From the NCBI GenBank assembly GCA_028681335.1, contig JAQUIT010000013.1:62001-126000 (forward strand): 64,000 nucleotides of DNA, written 5' to 3'. The notes under the pieces are model-generated. The model was given only the letters and a program-made list of their open reading frames with translations, made no database searches and was not told the DNA's origin. Origin of the DNA: Desulfuromonadaceae bacterium (GTDB lineage Bacteria; Desulfobacterota; Desulfuromonadia; Geobacterales; Pseudopelobacteraceae). The position numbers and the translations under genes were made by a program. Below are positions 1-8,322 of the stretch, piece by piece; within the stretch, counting starts at the first letter, position 1, and every line of letters begins with the position of its first letter.

Positions 1-41
1 TATTCCATTTCAAATGGCCTGAACACGCCTCATAGCGAAAA

Positions 42-126
42 TTAAAGCCCATGGAGGGAGGAGGTCAACCTCCACGGGCTTCTAACTACGCAAGCCGGGG
101 ACAGGCCAGCCCCAGGTTCTGCGCAT
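42..126 (-). ncRNA. Structured leader RNA candidate with terminator, copy 1
   Basis: Read on the minus strand, a short helix (TGCGCA at 120-125 pairing with TGCGTA at 87-92) encloses a GGGG/CCCC hairpin, followed by a 12-bp GC-rich stem (69-80 with 46-57) and a T-rich tract. That is the layout of a 5' attenuator or riboswitch. Any controlled gene would lie left of the window on the minus strand. A second copy lies upstream of ribBA at 13190-13275, with compensatory changes in the outer helix. I cannot match it to a named riboswitch class; it does not look like an FMN element. Confidence 0.5.
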
Positions 127-565
127 TACTACAGCAGGGATTGCGAGGCAACCCCAAAATAGTAATCATGAGCATTTGCAGTGAATGTGCCATTTATAAA
201 CAGCACATAACCATTCGTAATAATGGCATTTTACATTAACCAGTCCAGCCACTGTTATCGTTTTGACAAAACATCGTGTCGTTTTGATAGCGCCTTATCT
301 TAAAATGCACGACTGCCCCCTGAGTCACTTCATCAACAAAAAAAATGTCAAAATCCGTCGACTTTCCTCCATCACACATCACATGCCATCGACAAGACAA
401 CACGTATCAATGGCTCGCCGGGCGACACACAGAATATTGGCGGTAGATACCACAATCGTGACCCCGTATTTTAAACATGTTTATACTGCATTAACGCCAC
501 GCCCAAACACGGCCCGGCTCTTTGCCTGCTTCTGCACCCCCGGAACAATACACACCCCCACCCAT

Positions 566-600
566 TTATCAATTCGATAAACGTTTTTTCAAATCAAGAA
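566..600 (+). promoter_or_regulatory. Upstream activator site for moeA promoter
   Basis: TTATCAATTCGATAA is a near-palindrome, followed by a second half reading TTTTTTCAAATCAAGAA. The same two-part arrangement occurs before the OFA transporter (31184-31216), Mo enzyme 1 (38284-38316) and, more loosely, the sensor kinase (60760-60799). It ends about 65 bp before the -24 box, typical for an enhancer bound by an NtrC-family activator. XylR-type regulators in this window are the obvious candidates; that assignment is inference. Confidence 0.6.
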
Positions 601-664
601 CACACACAGACACGCAAGCCACACACATCCTATAATTTCGCATAGTTGCGCCTGTTATTTCCAA

Positions 665-680
665 TGGCACATTCGTTGCT
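665..680 (+). promoter_or_regulatory. Sigma-54 (-24/-12) promoter of moeA operon
   Basis: TGGCACATTCGTTGCT matches the RpoN consensus TGGCAC-N5-TTGCW exactly, with GG and GC dinucleotides at the required spacing. It is identical to the promoters at 31283 and 38383. Confidence 0.88.
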
Positions 681-773
681 ACCTCGATTACATATCCATA
701 CCGGGGGAATCGCACGGAAACAGCCCCCGGACAACATACCTAATTCCAGACAACAAAGAATCGAGGCGTGGAC

Positions 774-1997
774 ATGATCAGCATAGAATCGGCTCAACAC
801 ATTATTTTGGACCGGATCGGCGTACTGCCTGTGGAAGAAGTACCACTGCTGCAGGCACTCGGACGGATCATCGCCAAGGATGTCTTCACACCATGGGATG
901 CCCCGTTAGCCGACAAGTCCGCTATGGATGGATACGCCATATCATCCAGAGCTCCAAAACGGGATACGTGGCCGGTGGTAGATTTTGTTCCGGCCGGCAG
1001 CATGTGCACAACCGCTGTGGCACCGGGTGAAGCCGTAAAAATCATGACCGGAGCCACAGTACCGCCGGGATGCGATACCGTCGTGCCAATTGAGGATACG
1101 GAACAGACCCCGGACGGCATACGTCTGATTCGCGACTTGAAGCCTGGCTCCCACATCAGAAAACGCGGCGATGACTTGAAAGAGAATGATCTGGTACTAA
1201 CCTCGGGATCGATAGTGCGCCCCCAGGAGATAGGCCTGCTGGCCTCTTTAGGCAAGACCACTATCGGGGTATATCGCAAACTACGGGTCGCCATTCTCGC
1301 CACCGGCGACGAACTGCTTGACGCCGGATCAGCGCCCGACCCCAGCAGAATAATAAACAGCAACAGTTACAGCCTGGCGGCACAGGTACTTGAAGCCGGT
1401 GGAGAACCGCTGCTCATTGGAATTGCAGCAGACACCAGTGAGGCGACCAAAGAGAAGATCAGTGAAGGTATTCAGGCAGACATGCTCATTACAACAGGCG
1501 GAGTGTCGGTCGGTGACCGCGATTTTGTCAAGGAAACCATTCAGGAAATGGGCGGTGAGCTCCTGTTCTGGAAGGTAAACATGAAGCCCGGCAAACCGGT
1601 GGCTTTTGCAATGCTGGCAGGCAAACCGGTATTCGCCCTTCCGGGAAATCCGGTAGCGGCAATGGTCGCTGTCGAGATGTTCGTTCGCCCGGCAATATTA
1701 CAGATGACGGGGCACTCCCGCATCATGAAACCTAAAGTCAGAGCGACACTGGCTGAACAGGTCACAAACCGTGGAGAACGACCTCACCTTTTAAGGATGC
1801 GCGTCACACTGAAAAACGGTGCCTACACCGCAATAGCCACCAGCAGCCAAAGTTCTGCCAACCTTACATCGCTGACCGAGGGCAACGGGCTCTTAAGACT
1901 TGAAGCGAATTCCTCTCTTTCTGCAGGCTGCAGTGCTGAAATAACCGTTCTTGATCATGGATTTGAGATGGGGAGTATTAATTATGGCACTTTATGA
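774..1997 (+). CDS. moeA: Molybdopterin molybdenumtransferase MoeA
   Basis: MoeA inserts molybdate into adenylated molybdopterin to give active Moco in the cytoplasm. The 407-residue protein has the expected N-terminal domain (DKSAMDGYA near residue 50), the MoCF-binding core with TTGGVSVGDRD, the PGKP/LPGNPVA segments and a C-terminal beta-barrel domain. The ATG at 774 is preferred over the GTG at 768 because the GAGG at 763-766 is 7 nt from the ATG but too close to the GTG. moaA starts inside its 3' end (14-nt overlap). Transcription probably comes from the sigma-54 promoter at 665-680. Confidence 0.95.
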   Translation: MISIESAQHIILDRIGVLPVEEVPLLQALGRIIAKDVFTPWDAPLADKSAMDGYAISSRAPKRDTWPVVDFVPAGSMCTTAVAPGEAVKIMTGATVPPGCDTVVPIEDTEQTPDGIRLIRDLKPGSHIRKRGDDLKENDLVLTSGSIVRPQEIGLLASLGKTTIGVYRKLRVAILATGDELLDAGSAPDPSRIINSNSYSLAAQVLEAGGEPLLIGIAADTSEATKEKISEGIQADMLITTGGVSVGDRDFVKETIQEMGGELLFWKVNMKPGKPVAFAMLAGKPVFALPGNPVAAMVAVEMFVRPAILQMTGHSRIMKPKVRATLAEQVTNRGERPHLLRMRVTLKNGAYTAIATSSQSSANLTSLTEGNGLLRLEANSSLSAGCSAEITVLDHGFEMGSINYGTL

Positions 1998-2964
1998 TTC
2001 CTTTGGTAGATCCATAAACTATCTGCGCCTATCGGTAACCGATCGCTGCAACCTGCGCTGCATGTACTGCATGCCTGCCGCGGGAATGCCATCAATACAG
2101 CACTCGGACGTCTTGAGCTATGAGGAGTTGCTGCGAGTCGCTGAGGCGGCGGTAGCGATTGGTGTAGAAAAAATCCGGGTGACCGGCGGAGAACCGCTTG
2201 TCAGAAAAGGGATCATCCCCTTCCTGGAACGACTTGCCGTAATACCGGGCCTGAAACGGCTGGTTCTTACAACCAACGGCATATTATTGCCGGAAATGGC
2301 AGCAGAACTCCGCTGTGCCGGCGTTGAAAGTTTGAACATCAGTCTCGACTCTTTCCGCCCCGACACCTTTTCAAGCATCACCCGCGGCGGCGACGTGCAG
2401 CAGGTTCTAAAAGGGATCATAGCCGCTGAAAAAGCGGGCTTCAAGCTCATCAAGATCAATGTGGTCGTGATGCGTGGAGTAAATGACGACGAAGTGGCCG
2501 AATTTGCCGCTCTTACCATAGACAAACCCTACCGTGTCCGTTTTATCGAATACATGCCGACCCTGAGGGATGACAAATGGAAACAGCGCACCATGGCCGG
2601 CGAAGAGCTGCTGGAGCTTCTTTCACGGCGCTTCACGCTGCGGCCGGTCAAGAAGGAAAACATGGACGGGCCCGCCTCATATTATCAGATTGATGGAGCG
2701 GCCGGAATGATCGGGGTAATCACCCCGGTTTCCTGCCACTTTTGCGGTGAATGCAACAGGATCAGGGTAACATCGTCAGGCGTCGCCAAGGGCTGTCTCT
2801 TTTCAACCGAATCGCGGGACCTGAAACCGGCCATAAGAACCGGCGACGACCAGGCGATCAGGGATGCACTTCGCTTTGTCGTCAACGACAAACCGGAACA
2901 TCACGACATTGCAAAACAGGTACGCCACCATCCGGTCCTGCCCATGTCGCAGGTAGGAGGCTAA
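1984..2964 (+). CDS. moaA: GTP 3',8-cyclase MoaA
   Basis: MoaA is the radical SAM enzyme that rearranges GTP to 3',8-cyclo-GTP, the first step of molybdopterin synthesis. The 326-residue protein has the N-terminal cluster motif CNLRCMYC, the GGEPL motif, a second C-terminal cluster (CHFCGECNR followed by a further Cys at GVAKGC), and the required C-terminal Gly-Gly. The ATG at 1984 follows GGGGAG in the moeA 3' end; in-frame codons upstream (from 1951) are not part of the family sequence. It overlaps moeA, so the two are probably translationally coupled. Confidence 0.95.
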   Translation: MALYDSFGRSINYLRLSVTDRCNLRCMYCMPAAGMPSIQHSDVLSYEELLRVAEAAVAIGVEKIRVTGGEPLVRKGIIPFLERLAVIPGLKRLVLTTNGILLPEMAAELRCAGVESLNISLDSFRPDTFSSITRGGDVQQVLKGIIAAEKAGFKLIKINVVVMRGVNDDEVAEFAALTIDKPYRVRFIEYMPTLRDDKWKQRTMAGEELLELLSRRFTLRPVKKENMDGPASYYQIDGAAGMIGVITPVSCHFCGECNRIRVTSSGVAKGCLFSTESRDLKPAIRTGDDQAIRDALRFVVNDKPEHHDIAKQVRHHPVLPMSQVGG

Positions 2965-3013
2965 CACCACACCGGTATGACATCGTTGCACAGCGCACTT
3001 CAAAGGAGAGGGT

Positions 3014-3235
3014 ATGAAAGAGGACGTAATGGCTATTCTTGACACATTGCGGCCGGCTCTGAAAGGCGCAGGCGGCGATCTGGAACTGGTAGGAATCACC
3101 GAAGACGGCACGGTCACGGTCCGCATGAAAGGGCTGTGCAGCACGTGTACGGCCGCTCTCTGGACGCATAGATTACGTATCGAGCGGGCTATAAAAATGA
3201 AGTTGCCGGACGTCACGGTGATTGTCCAGATTTAA
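3014..3235 (+). CDS. NifU C-terminal-domain-like protein
   Basis: This 73-residue protein resembles the NifU/Nfu C-terminal domain, which holds a transient Fe-S cluster through a CxxC pair. Visible features are the AGGDLELVGI strand, the GLCSTC motif and the terminal LPDVTVIVQI. GGAGAG at 3004-3009 supports the ATG. The usual CGGCP-type loop is replaced by CSTCTAALWTH, so it may be a specialised carrier. Its place in the moeA operon suggests Fe-S delivery to MoaA or to the Fe-S/Mo enzymes nearby (inference). Confidence 0.8.
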   Translation: MKEDVMAILDTLRPALKGAGGDLELVGITEDGTVTVRMKGLCSTCTAALWTHRLRIERAIKMKLPDVTVIVQI

Positions 3236-3278
3236 CGGAGAGGCTGCCACAGGACTCTATACAACAGGGGGGGATTCA

Positions 3279-4109
3279 ATGCAGAACACAATAATTATCT
3301 TTACCAAAGTGCCGAAGTCCGGCGAGACCAAAACACGGCTTATGACTGACCGAGAGGGAATTCTGAGTCCGGATGAAGCCAAGGCATTGTACGAGGGGTG
3401 CCTCCTGGATGTAATAAATGTGTGTATTGCGTCAAAAAGCGGCGATGTGCGGGTTTGTTACAACAAAGACGGTGATGTTGAATATCTGGAAAAACTGTTG
3501 AAGAACGTGTCTGACCGGTCACAAATAAAGGAACTTTATGCCGACAAAGGCGGGAACTTTGATGAGTGCATGCAGTATGCCTCCGACTATATCCTTAAAG
3601 ATGGCGGTCCCGGCAGGTTGGCAGATAGCTTGCTGATTGTCGGTGGAGACATCCCCACATTACAGCCATACATTCTGCGCGACGCTGTCAAAAAAATGGG
3701 AAAACTTGCCGGCAGTAAGGCCGGACTGGCGGCAGCAATAAAACTGGGGGGAGTAAACCAGCAGATTGGCGCAGCTCTCGTCGAAGGGGCCTGCCAGGAA
3801 GGTGGCTTTTCCATAGTCGGCTACACCTGCGCGACTCCATTTGTTTTTAAAGGCGTATTCTATAATCAGGACGGCATAACCGCCTTGGATATGCTGTTAG
3901 TAAAGGCCACTGAAAAAAACATTCCGCTGGCGGTTGTTGAAGCTGTTCCTGATGTTGACATCCCCGTTGACCTCGCCAGCATGATTCCGGTTGTTAAGGC
4001 TCTCAGGCTGGCTTCTTACCATGATGAAAGCATCCTGACCCCGGTAAACACACTTAAGGTCCTGGAAGAAATCGGCCTTGAGAGTACAGCAACGCCACCA
4101 CAACGATAA
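3279..4109 (+). CDS. DUF2064 / TIGR04282 family glycosyltransferase-like protein, copy 1
   Basis: The 276-residue protein opens with IIIFTKVPKSGETKTRL, the signature of the TIGR04282 (DUF2064) family, a GT-A-fold group related to CofC and MobA-type nucleotidyltransferases. GGDIPTL near residue 125 resembles a metal-binding DxD-like site. Databases often label the family arsenosugar-biosynthesis glycosyltransferase because it travels with ArsS. A clear paralogue lies at 42280-43116. The ATG at 3279 follows a G-rich Shine-Dalgarno region. Given its place between Moco genes, a cofactor-directed nucleotidyl- or glycosyl-transfer role is also possible. The substrate is unknown. Confidence 0.75.
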   Translation: MQNTIIIFTKVPKSGETKTRLMTDREGILSPDEAKALYEGCLLDVINVCIASKSGDVRVCYNKDGDVEYLEKLLKNVSDRSQIKELYADKGGNFDECMQYASDYILKDGGPGRLADSLLIVGGDIPTLQPYILRDAVKKMGKLAGSKAGLAAAIKLGGVNQQIGAALVEGACQEGGFSIVGYTCATPFVFKGVFYNQDGITALDMLLVKATEKNIPLAVVEAVPDVDIPVDLASMIPVVKALRLASYHDESILTPVNTLKVLEEIGLESTATPPQR

Positions 4110-4167
4110 TCAGTAGTTTCTCTGGAACCGATTCTAAAAGAAAAAATACTGATTAAAGGGGATACCC

Positions 4168-5124
4168 TTGAACAACACAGAACTTGCCGAATCATTAACA
4201 AGATTGCTGACTCTCCGCTGGTCGCCAGTTGCGGTAAAACTGCTCAAGCCGGGTGAAGAGGTGCCCAATAATGTTTCCGAGCCCTCCGTACCCCTCCGGC
4301 ATTGTCAGGCCATAACAGCTGCCAGGCGGGGAAACAGCATCTATATGCCGCCATCCAAACACGCATGCCCTGACGGCTCAGCTATTATGGGGCTGGTACC
4401 GATGTCGCCCAAATTGCGCTCCGGCGAACTGTATCTTTTATTTAAAAAACTTCCCAACATCAAAATCGCGCAGAAAATGATCGCGTCAAGACCGGAGTTC
4501 GAAGCGGGAGCATACCGGGCATCGGTGGTTGCTCCCCTGGAGGACGCACAGTTTGAGCCGGATGTGGTTATTTTCACCATTTACCCTGAACAGATCATGT
4601 GGCTCTGCTGTTCGTCAAGCTATGGCAATGGAGAAAGGCAGGTTTTCCACACATCGGGGTATAACTCAACCTGCGCTGACTTGACCGTGCAGGTCATGAA
4701 AAGCCAAAAAATGAACATATCCTTTGGTTGTTACGGCGCCAGGGCAATAAGCGATATCAGTGATTTTGAAGCGTACCTTTCCGTCCCCTACGATCAGCTC
4801 CCTGCACTCGTTGAATCGCTGGAAAAACTTGCGGTCAAAAGCATTCCGGAGGCGCGCAGGAAAATCTACATGCCGCCGGTTATTGACAACGTCGTGCGCT
4901 CGGGACAAGCAGAAGATCTTTCCGTAACGGTGCGCATCAATGAAGAACGCTGCGATGGCTGCGGGTTGTGTGAGGCTTTTTGTCCGGAAGCGGTACTAGA
5001 AATGAAACACACAGGAGCAACGTCAAAAGCCTCTGCGGTTGCACCTGAAAAATGCAGCACCTGCTACACCTGCGTCGGGCAGTGCCCACAAAAAGCAATA
5101 CAGCTGGAATTACAGCACAAATAG
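4168..5124 (+). CDS. DUF169 protein fused to a 2[4Fe-4S] ferredoxin domain
   Basis: The first ~240 residues match the DUF169 family, found in anaerobes and of unknown function, with conserved cysteines (RHCQAI, HACPDG, CCSSSYGNG, FGCYGAR). The C-terminal ~75 residues are a ferredoxin with two clusters: CDGCGLCEAFCPEA and CSTCYTCVGQCPQKA. The start is TTG at 4168 behind AAAGGGG. It is probably cytoplasmic, with no signal or membrane segment. An electron-transfer role linked to the Mo enzymes is inferred only from neighbours. It ends just before a dispersed repeat (5134-5199). Confidence 0.82.
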   Translation: MNNTELAESLTRLLTLRWSPVAVKLLKPGEEVPNNVSEPSVPLRHCQAITAARRGNSIYMPPSKHACPDGSAIMGLVPMSPKLRSGELYLLFKKLPNIKIAQKMIASRPEFEAGAYRASVVAPLEDAQFEPDVVIFTIYPEQIMWLCCSSSYGNGERQVFHTSGYNSTCADLTVQVMKSQKMNISFGCYGARAISDISDFEAYLSVPYDQLPALVESLEKLAVKSIPEARRKIYMPPVIDNVVRSGQAEDLSVTVRINEERCDGCGLCEAFCPEAVLEMKHTGATSKASAVAPEKCSTCYTCVGQCPQKAIQLELQHK

Positions 5125-5133
5125 CAGCCGTGT

Positions 5134-5199
5134 CCGGTTTGGTCTTTGCATTTAGCCCTCTCCCGCAAGGGTAGGATGGACTTTTAAGGCAACAGCAAA
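5134..5199 (-). repeat. Dispersed repeat, inverted relative to 11590-11724
   Basis: The reverse complement carries CCTTAAAAGT, then CTACCCTTGCGGGAG, then GCAAAGACCAAACCGG in the same order as 11590-11724. It lies between the DUF169 and GNAT genes and is probably an intergenic REP/MITE-like repeat. Confidence 0.6.
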
Positions 5200-5257
5200 A
5201 ACCTAATCGGAAGGCGCTGCACAAATAACGTTATCTGCATTTCCGGGGAGTACTAAC

Positions 5258-5719
5258 GTGGACTTTCAAATAATGTTCGCAAACAGTGACGCTGAAGAAG
5301 AGTTGCGGGGAATTTTCCTGGACAGCGACATGGATATTGCCGGCGACATCCAGGAGCATGTGCTGATTAGAAAAGATGATGAAATCATCGGCGGCGGCAT
5401 GCTGGCTCAAACAGACGACAAAGTGTTCCATCTGCTGGTCTTTGCGGTAAAGGAAAGTGCGCGCAAACATGGCATTGGCAGATTACTGATCGAGGAATTG
5501 CTGAGACAGCCCTGGCAGTACTGCATAGACAGCTCGGCAGTGCTGGAGAAAAACCACAAAGTTACGACGGTCGCAAAAGGTCAAAGCGCCGAGTTTTATA
5601 AAAAAGTGGGCTTTGTTCCCTGCGATTTTTCAGATCTTGCGCAGCCATTCCATGAACAGTGCCTTGAATGTCCCGAGCTGGATGACTGCAACCCGGTTGC
5701 GATGGTGTATGCGGCGTAA
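5258..5719 (+). CDS. GNAT-family N-acetyltransferase with Cys-rich tail
   Basis: This 153-residue protein has the GNAT layout: a central strand LLVFAVKESARKHGIGRLLIEELL carrying the acetyl-CoA pyrophosphate loop, then FYKKVGFVP near residue 110. The C terminus carries CLECPELDDC, which could bind a metal and is unusual for plain GNATs. It starts with GTG at 5258 behind GGGGAG. The acceptor substrate cannot be predicted. Confidence 0.8.
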   Translation: MDFQIMFANSDAEEELRGIFLDSDMDIAGDIQEHVLIRKDDEIIGGGMLAQTDDKVFHLLVFAVKESARKHGIGRLLIEELLRQPWQYCIDSSAVLEKNHKVTTVAKGQSAEFYKKVGFVPCDFSDLAQPFHEQCLECPELDDCNPVAMVYAA

Positions 5720-5749
5720 GGGCACTGATTCTGTTACGGAGAAACCTCT

Positions 5750-6541
5750 GTGAATGAAACGACCTTCATGATTTCAGGCTCCGGAGCCGGTCCCGGCGCG
5801 CCCTCTTTCTTCTGCAACTGCAAAGGATGCGTGGAAGCCCGCGAAAAACCAACGGCGGCCAGAACGCGCTCCGGAGCGATTATCACGACCGCAAACCAGA
5901 CTATTCTGCTTGATACGCCGCCGGACCTGCGAGCCCAATTGGTCAGAGAAAAAGTCAGTGTTATTGATCAGATCTTTCTTACCCATTGGCATTACGATCA
6001 TTTTGGCGGTCTTGGTGAGCTGGAATATTATGTAAAATTGCAACGGAAAGAACCAATCCCGTTGTATTTGCCCCCCACCGCTATTGAGCAGTTCAAAAGG
6101 GCTTTCCCCTATCTTGAGGAAATTTTTGTCACAACTCCCTGGGCATTTCATGAGTCATATTCTTTTGACAACCTGTCGATCACACCGCTTCCCGCCAACC
6201 ACAGTATAGAGACTGCAGGTTTTCTCGTTACATCCGCCGAATCCAGGCTTGCCTATTTCCCGGACACTGCAGGCCTGCCTGACGAAACAGCAGAGGAAGT
6301 GAAAGGTGTTGACTGGCTCATCTGCGATGCCACGTTCCACGGCGACAACTGGTTTCCCCAGAGTCACATGTCGGTTTTGGAAGCTATTGATCTGGGCAAA
6401 AAGATGAATGCGCACCACACCGTACTTACCCATATGTCAGTCCATTACAGCCAGCCCGTCACGACGCTTGAACTGTATGAAACCGTATCCGGACATCCAA
6501 ATGTATTAGCAGCGTATGACGGCATGAAGATAAATCTGTAA
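5750..6541 (+). CDS. MBL-fold metallohydrolase, PhnP-like
   Basis: This is a 263-residue metallo-beta-lactamase-fold hydrolase of the PhnP (cyclic phosphodiesterase) type. It shows the structural-zinc motif CNCKGCVEAR near the N terminus, the catalytic THWHYDH motif near residue 80, the metal-ligand PANHS and FPDTAG segments, and a late LTHMS histidine. PhnP itself opens 5-phosphoribosyl 1,2-cyclic phosphate; no phn genes are present, so the substrate here is open. GTG start at 5750 with GGAG about 8 nt upstream. Confidence 0.85.
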   Translation: MNETTFMISGSGAGPGAPSFFCNCKGCVEAREKPTAARTRSGAIITTANQTILLDTPPDLRAQLVREKVSVIDQIFLTHWHYDHFGGLGELEYYVKLQRKEPIPLYLPPTAIEQFKRAFPYLEEIFVTTPWAFHESYSFDNLSITPLPANHSIETAGFLVTSAESRLAYFPDTAGLPDETAEEVKGVDWLICDATFHGDNWFPQSHMSVLEAIDLGKKMNAHHTVLTHMSVHYSQPVTTLELYETVSGHPNVLAAYDGMKINL

Positions 6542-6561
6542 TCGGGGCAACGGGAATATCT

Positions 6562-7191
6562 ATGAAAAAATCCCTCGGCGCAAAACCGCTGGCGTTACCC
6601 TCGCCTGTGTGGGTGATCGGAAGTTACAACTCCGCTCAACGACCAAACATCATGGTCATTTCCTGGGGTGGCATATGCTGCACAACACCTCCCTGTGTGG
6701 CAATTTCCATCCAGAAAACGCGCTCGACATACGCAAACATCATAGAACACAACGCCTTTACGATAAATATCCCCTCAAGGCGGCATCTGGTTGAAACGGA
6801 TTACGCAGGTATTGTCTCGGGAATAAATACCGACAAATTCTCCATCACCGGATTAACCGCAGTAAAAAGCGAGATGGTGAATGCCCCGTATGTGAAAGAG
6901 TTCCCGCTCATTATGGAATGCGAGCTGCTCCACACCATCGATATCGGCTCACATACCCAGTTCATTGCTCAAATCTGCGATGTAAAAGCTGATGAAGCGG
7001 TACTTGGCAAAAACGGGATGCCGACCGCAGACAAGGTGAATCCAATCATCAGCAGCGCAAGCGAGAGGGCCTATTATGCGCTTGGAGATTATCTGGAACG
7101 CGCCTATTCACCGGGGATGGTTTTATTGGGTAACCCAACCGACAAAAAGACGCTTGATGCCATTACGCCTGACGAAACGAGCCACAAGTAG
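6562..7191 (+). CDS. Flavin reductase-like (flavoredoxin) protein
   Basis: This 209-residue protein has the FMN-binding split-barrel fold of the flavin reductase/flavoredoxin group: PVWVIGSYNSAQRPNIM at the N terminus, SIQKTRSTYANI, and FTINIPS with the following acidic segment. Such proteins bind FMN and pass electrons between ferredoxin-like partners and other acceptors. It follows the PhnP-like gene by 20 bp, likely in the same transcript. Confidence 0.85.
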   Translation: MKKSLGAKPLALPSPVWVIGSYNSAQRPNIMVISWGGICCTTPPCVAISIQKTRSTYANIIEHNAFTINIPSRRHLVETDYAGIVSGINTDKFSITGLTAVKSEMVNAPYVKEFPLIMECELLHTIDIGSHTQFIAQICDVKADEAVLGKNGMPTADKVNPIISSASERAYYALGDYLERAYSPGMVLLGNPTDKKTLDAITPDETSHK

Positions 7192-7233
7192 CGGGATGTA
7201 ACCGCACCTAGCAAAACAGGAGGGTCCACAACT

Positions 7234-8034
7234 TTGGACGTCGAAAAATTTATGAATATAGCTCTTAGCCCGACTGGATGTGCAGTGCGATCAAATCAAA
7301 TCATCAGAGTTGAGGAGATGATTGGACGACGTGACCCGCTCTCGGAGTTACAACAAAAAATTGTGACTACGGCAATTTCACTTATTAACTCATTTGGAGA
7401 CGGTGATTCAAGGAGAAGGGAATACAGAATACACATTGACGATTTTTCCGGGATCTGTGACCTCAGCTTTGAAAACATCCATTGTCACCTGACGGGTGAA
7501 ATCGAAAAGATAACCCGGAAGGGTGTATGGCTTTACAACACCAATAGCAGGCTGCTGATCCGGACGCAGTGGTTTCAGTCGATTGTTTTCAACGGCAGAG
7601 AGATCATGTTTGAGTTTACCGAAAGAATTCTGGCCCTGATTCTCAAGTTTGCCAACAGTGATGCCGTATATCATCTGGTTAAGGGCATTCAGTATAAAGG
7701 AAGGCATACGCTGTCCGTTTTTGAACTCATCTGGTCCTGGAAAGGCAAGGGAGTGATTGAGTATACGATCCCGCAACTCATGCAGCAATTACACCTCGAG
7801 CACACAAGATACTCATACGGCCAGCTGAAACTCCGTGTCCTGGAACCCTCATTCGAGGAGATTTATGCATGGGACAACGCCATACATGTTCACTTCAGTC
7901 CCATTTTTTCAGGGCGCAAGGTCGAAGGTGTCCACTTTGCGGTGACTGTGGGTGAAGAGGCCAGGGAAATGAGGAAAAGAGAACCGGAGTTCAAGGTCCT
8001 TCTGCCGGGACAAAAACCGGCCAAACTGGTTTAA
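7234..8034 (+). CDS. Rep_3-family (RepB/RepE-like) plasmid replication initiator
   Basis: The 266-residue protein shows the two winged-helix domains of the Rep_3 initiator family: LQQKIVTTAISLINS then HLTGEIEKITRKGVWLY, and in the second half FELIWSWKGKGVIEYTIPQL, YSYGQLKLRVLEPSFEEI and the closing FSGRKVEGVHFAV. Such proteins bind iterons and start plasmid replication. TTG start at 7234 behind AGGAGG. No iterons or partition genes are seen nearby, so it may be a relic of an integrated replicon or a repurposed DNA-binding protein. A deleted second copy lies at 9976-10145. Confidence 0.75.
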   Translation: MDVEKFMNIALSPTGCAVRSNQIIRVEEMIGRRDPLSELQQKIVTTAISLINSFGDGDSRRREYRIHIDDFSGICDLSFENIHCHLTGEIEKITRKGVWLYNTNSRLLIRTQWFQSIVFNGREIMFEFTERILALILKFANSDAVYHLVKGIQYKGRHTLSVFELIWSWKGKGVIEYTIPQLMQQLHLEHTRYSYGQLKLRVLEPSFEEIYAWDNAIHVHFSPIFSGRKVEGVHFAVTVGEEAREMRKREPEFKVLLPGQKPAKLV

Positions 8035-8219
8035 CCACATCAGTTATTGAAATGCAGGAGCCACCACCAGCATGCAACGGCTTCTTGCTGCCTTATATTA
8101 TTTTATCTGCCAGCCGGCTCTTTTCAAATTGAGACACACTTTATCGTTACGACAATACCCACGGTCACCACGTTCACAAATAATGCATTAAATTAAACAG
8201 TTACACATCTACCAAGAGA
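8035..8219. other. Rep 3' flank and upstream region of the ArsS-like operon
   Basis: No gene is visible. The first ~70 bp, together with the rep 3' end, are repeated in diverged form at 9999-10145. A weak hairpin followed by a T-rich stretch (8083-8107) may end the upstream transcript. Imperfect activator-like half sites occur near 8120-8150 (TTTTCAAATTGAG). Confidence 0.4.
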
Positions 8220-8235
8220 TGGCACTTTCGTTGCA
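8220..8235 (+). promoter_or_regulatory. Sigma-54 promoter of ArsS-like operon
   Basis: TGGCACTTTCGTTGCA matches TGGCAC-N5-TTGCW exactly. It lies 88 bp before the ATG at 8323. Confidence 0.85.
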
Positions 8236-8322
8236 AACATAACGATTGCAAGTTTGTTCACACTCGCAATCGCTGCCGGAGGGCCTAACTCACGGACCGG
8301 CTCAGAAAAGGAACGTAAAGCA

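Larger units (their letters stand above)
127..773. other. Intergenic regulatory region before moeA
   Basis: About 650 bases without a convincing gene. The 105-codon reading frame at 263-580 has no family resemblance and overlaps the activator site. The useful content is the palindromic site at 566-600 and the sigma-54 promoter at 665-680. Confidence 0.6.

Noticed and set aside
263..580. 105-codon frame in the leader region before moeA
   Set aside because: No ribosome site, no family resemblance, odd composition, and it overlaps the enhancer.
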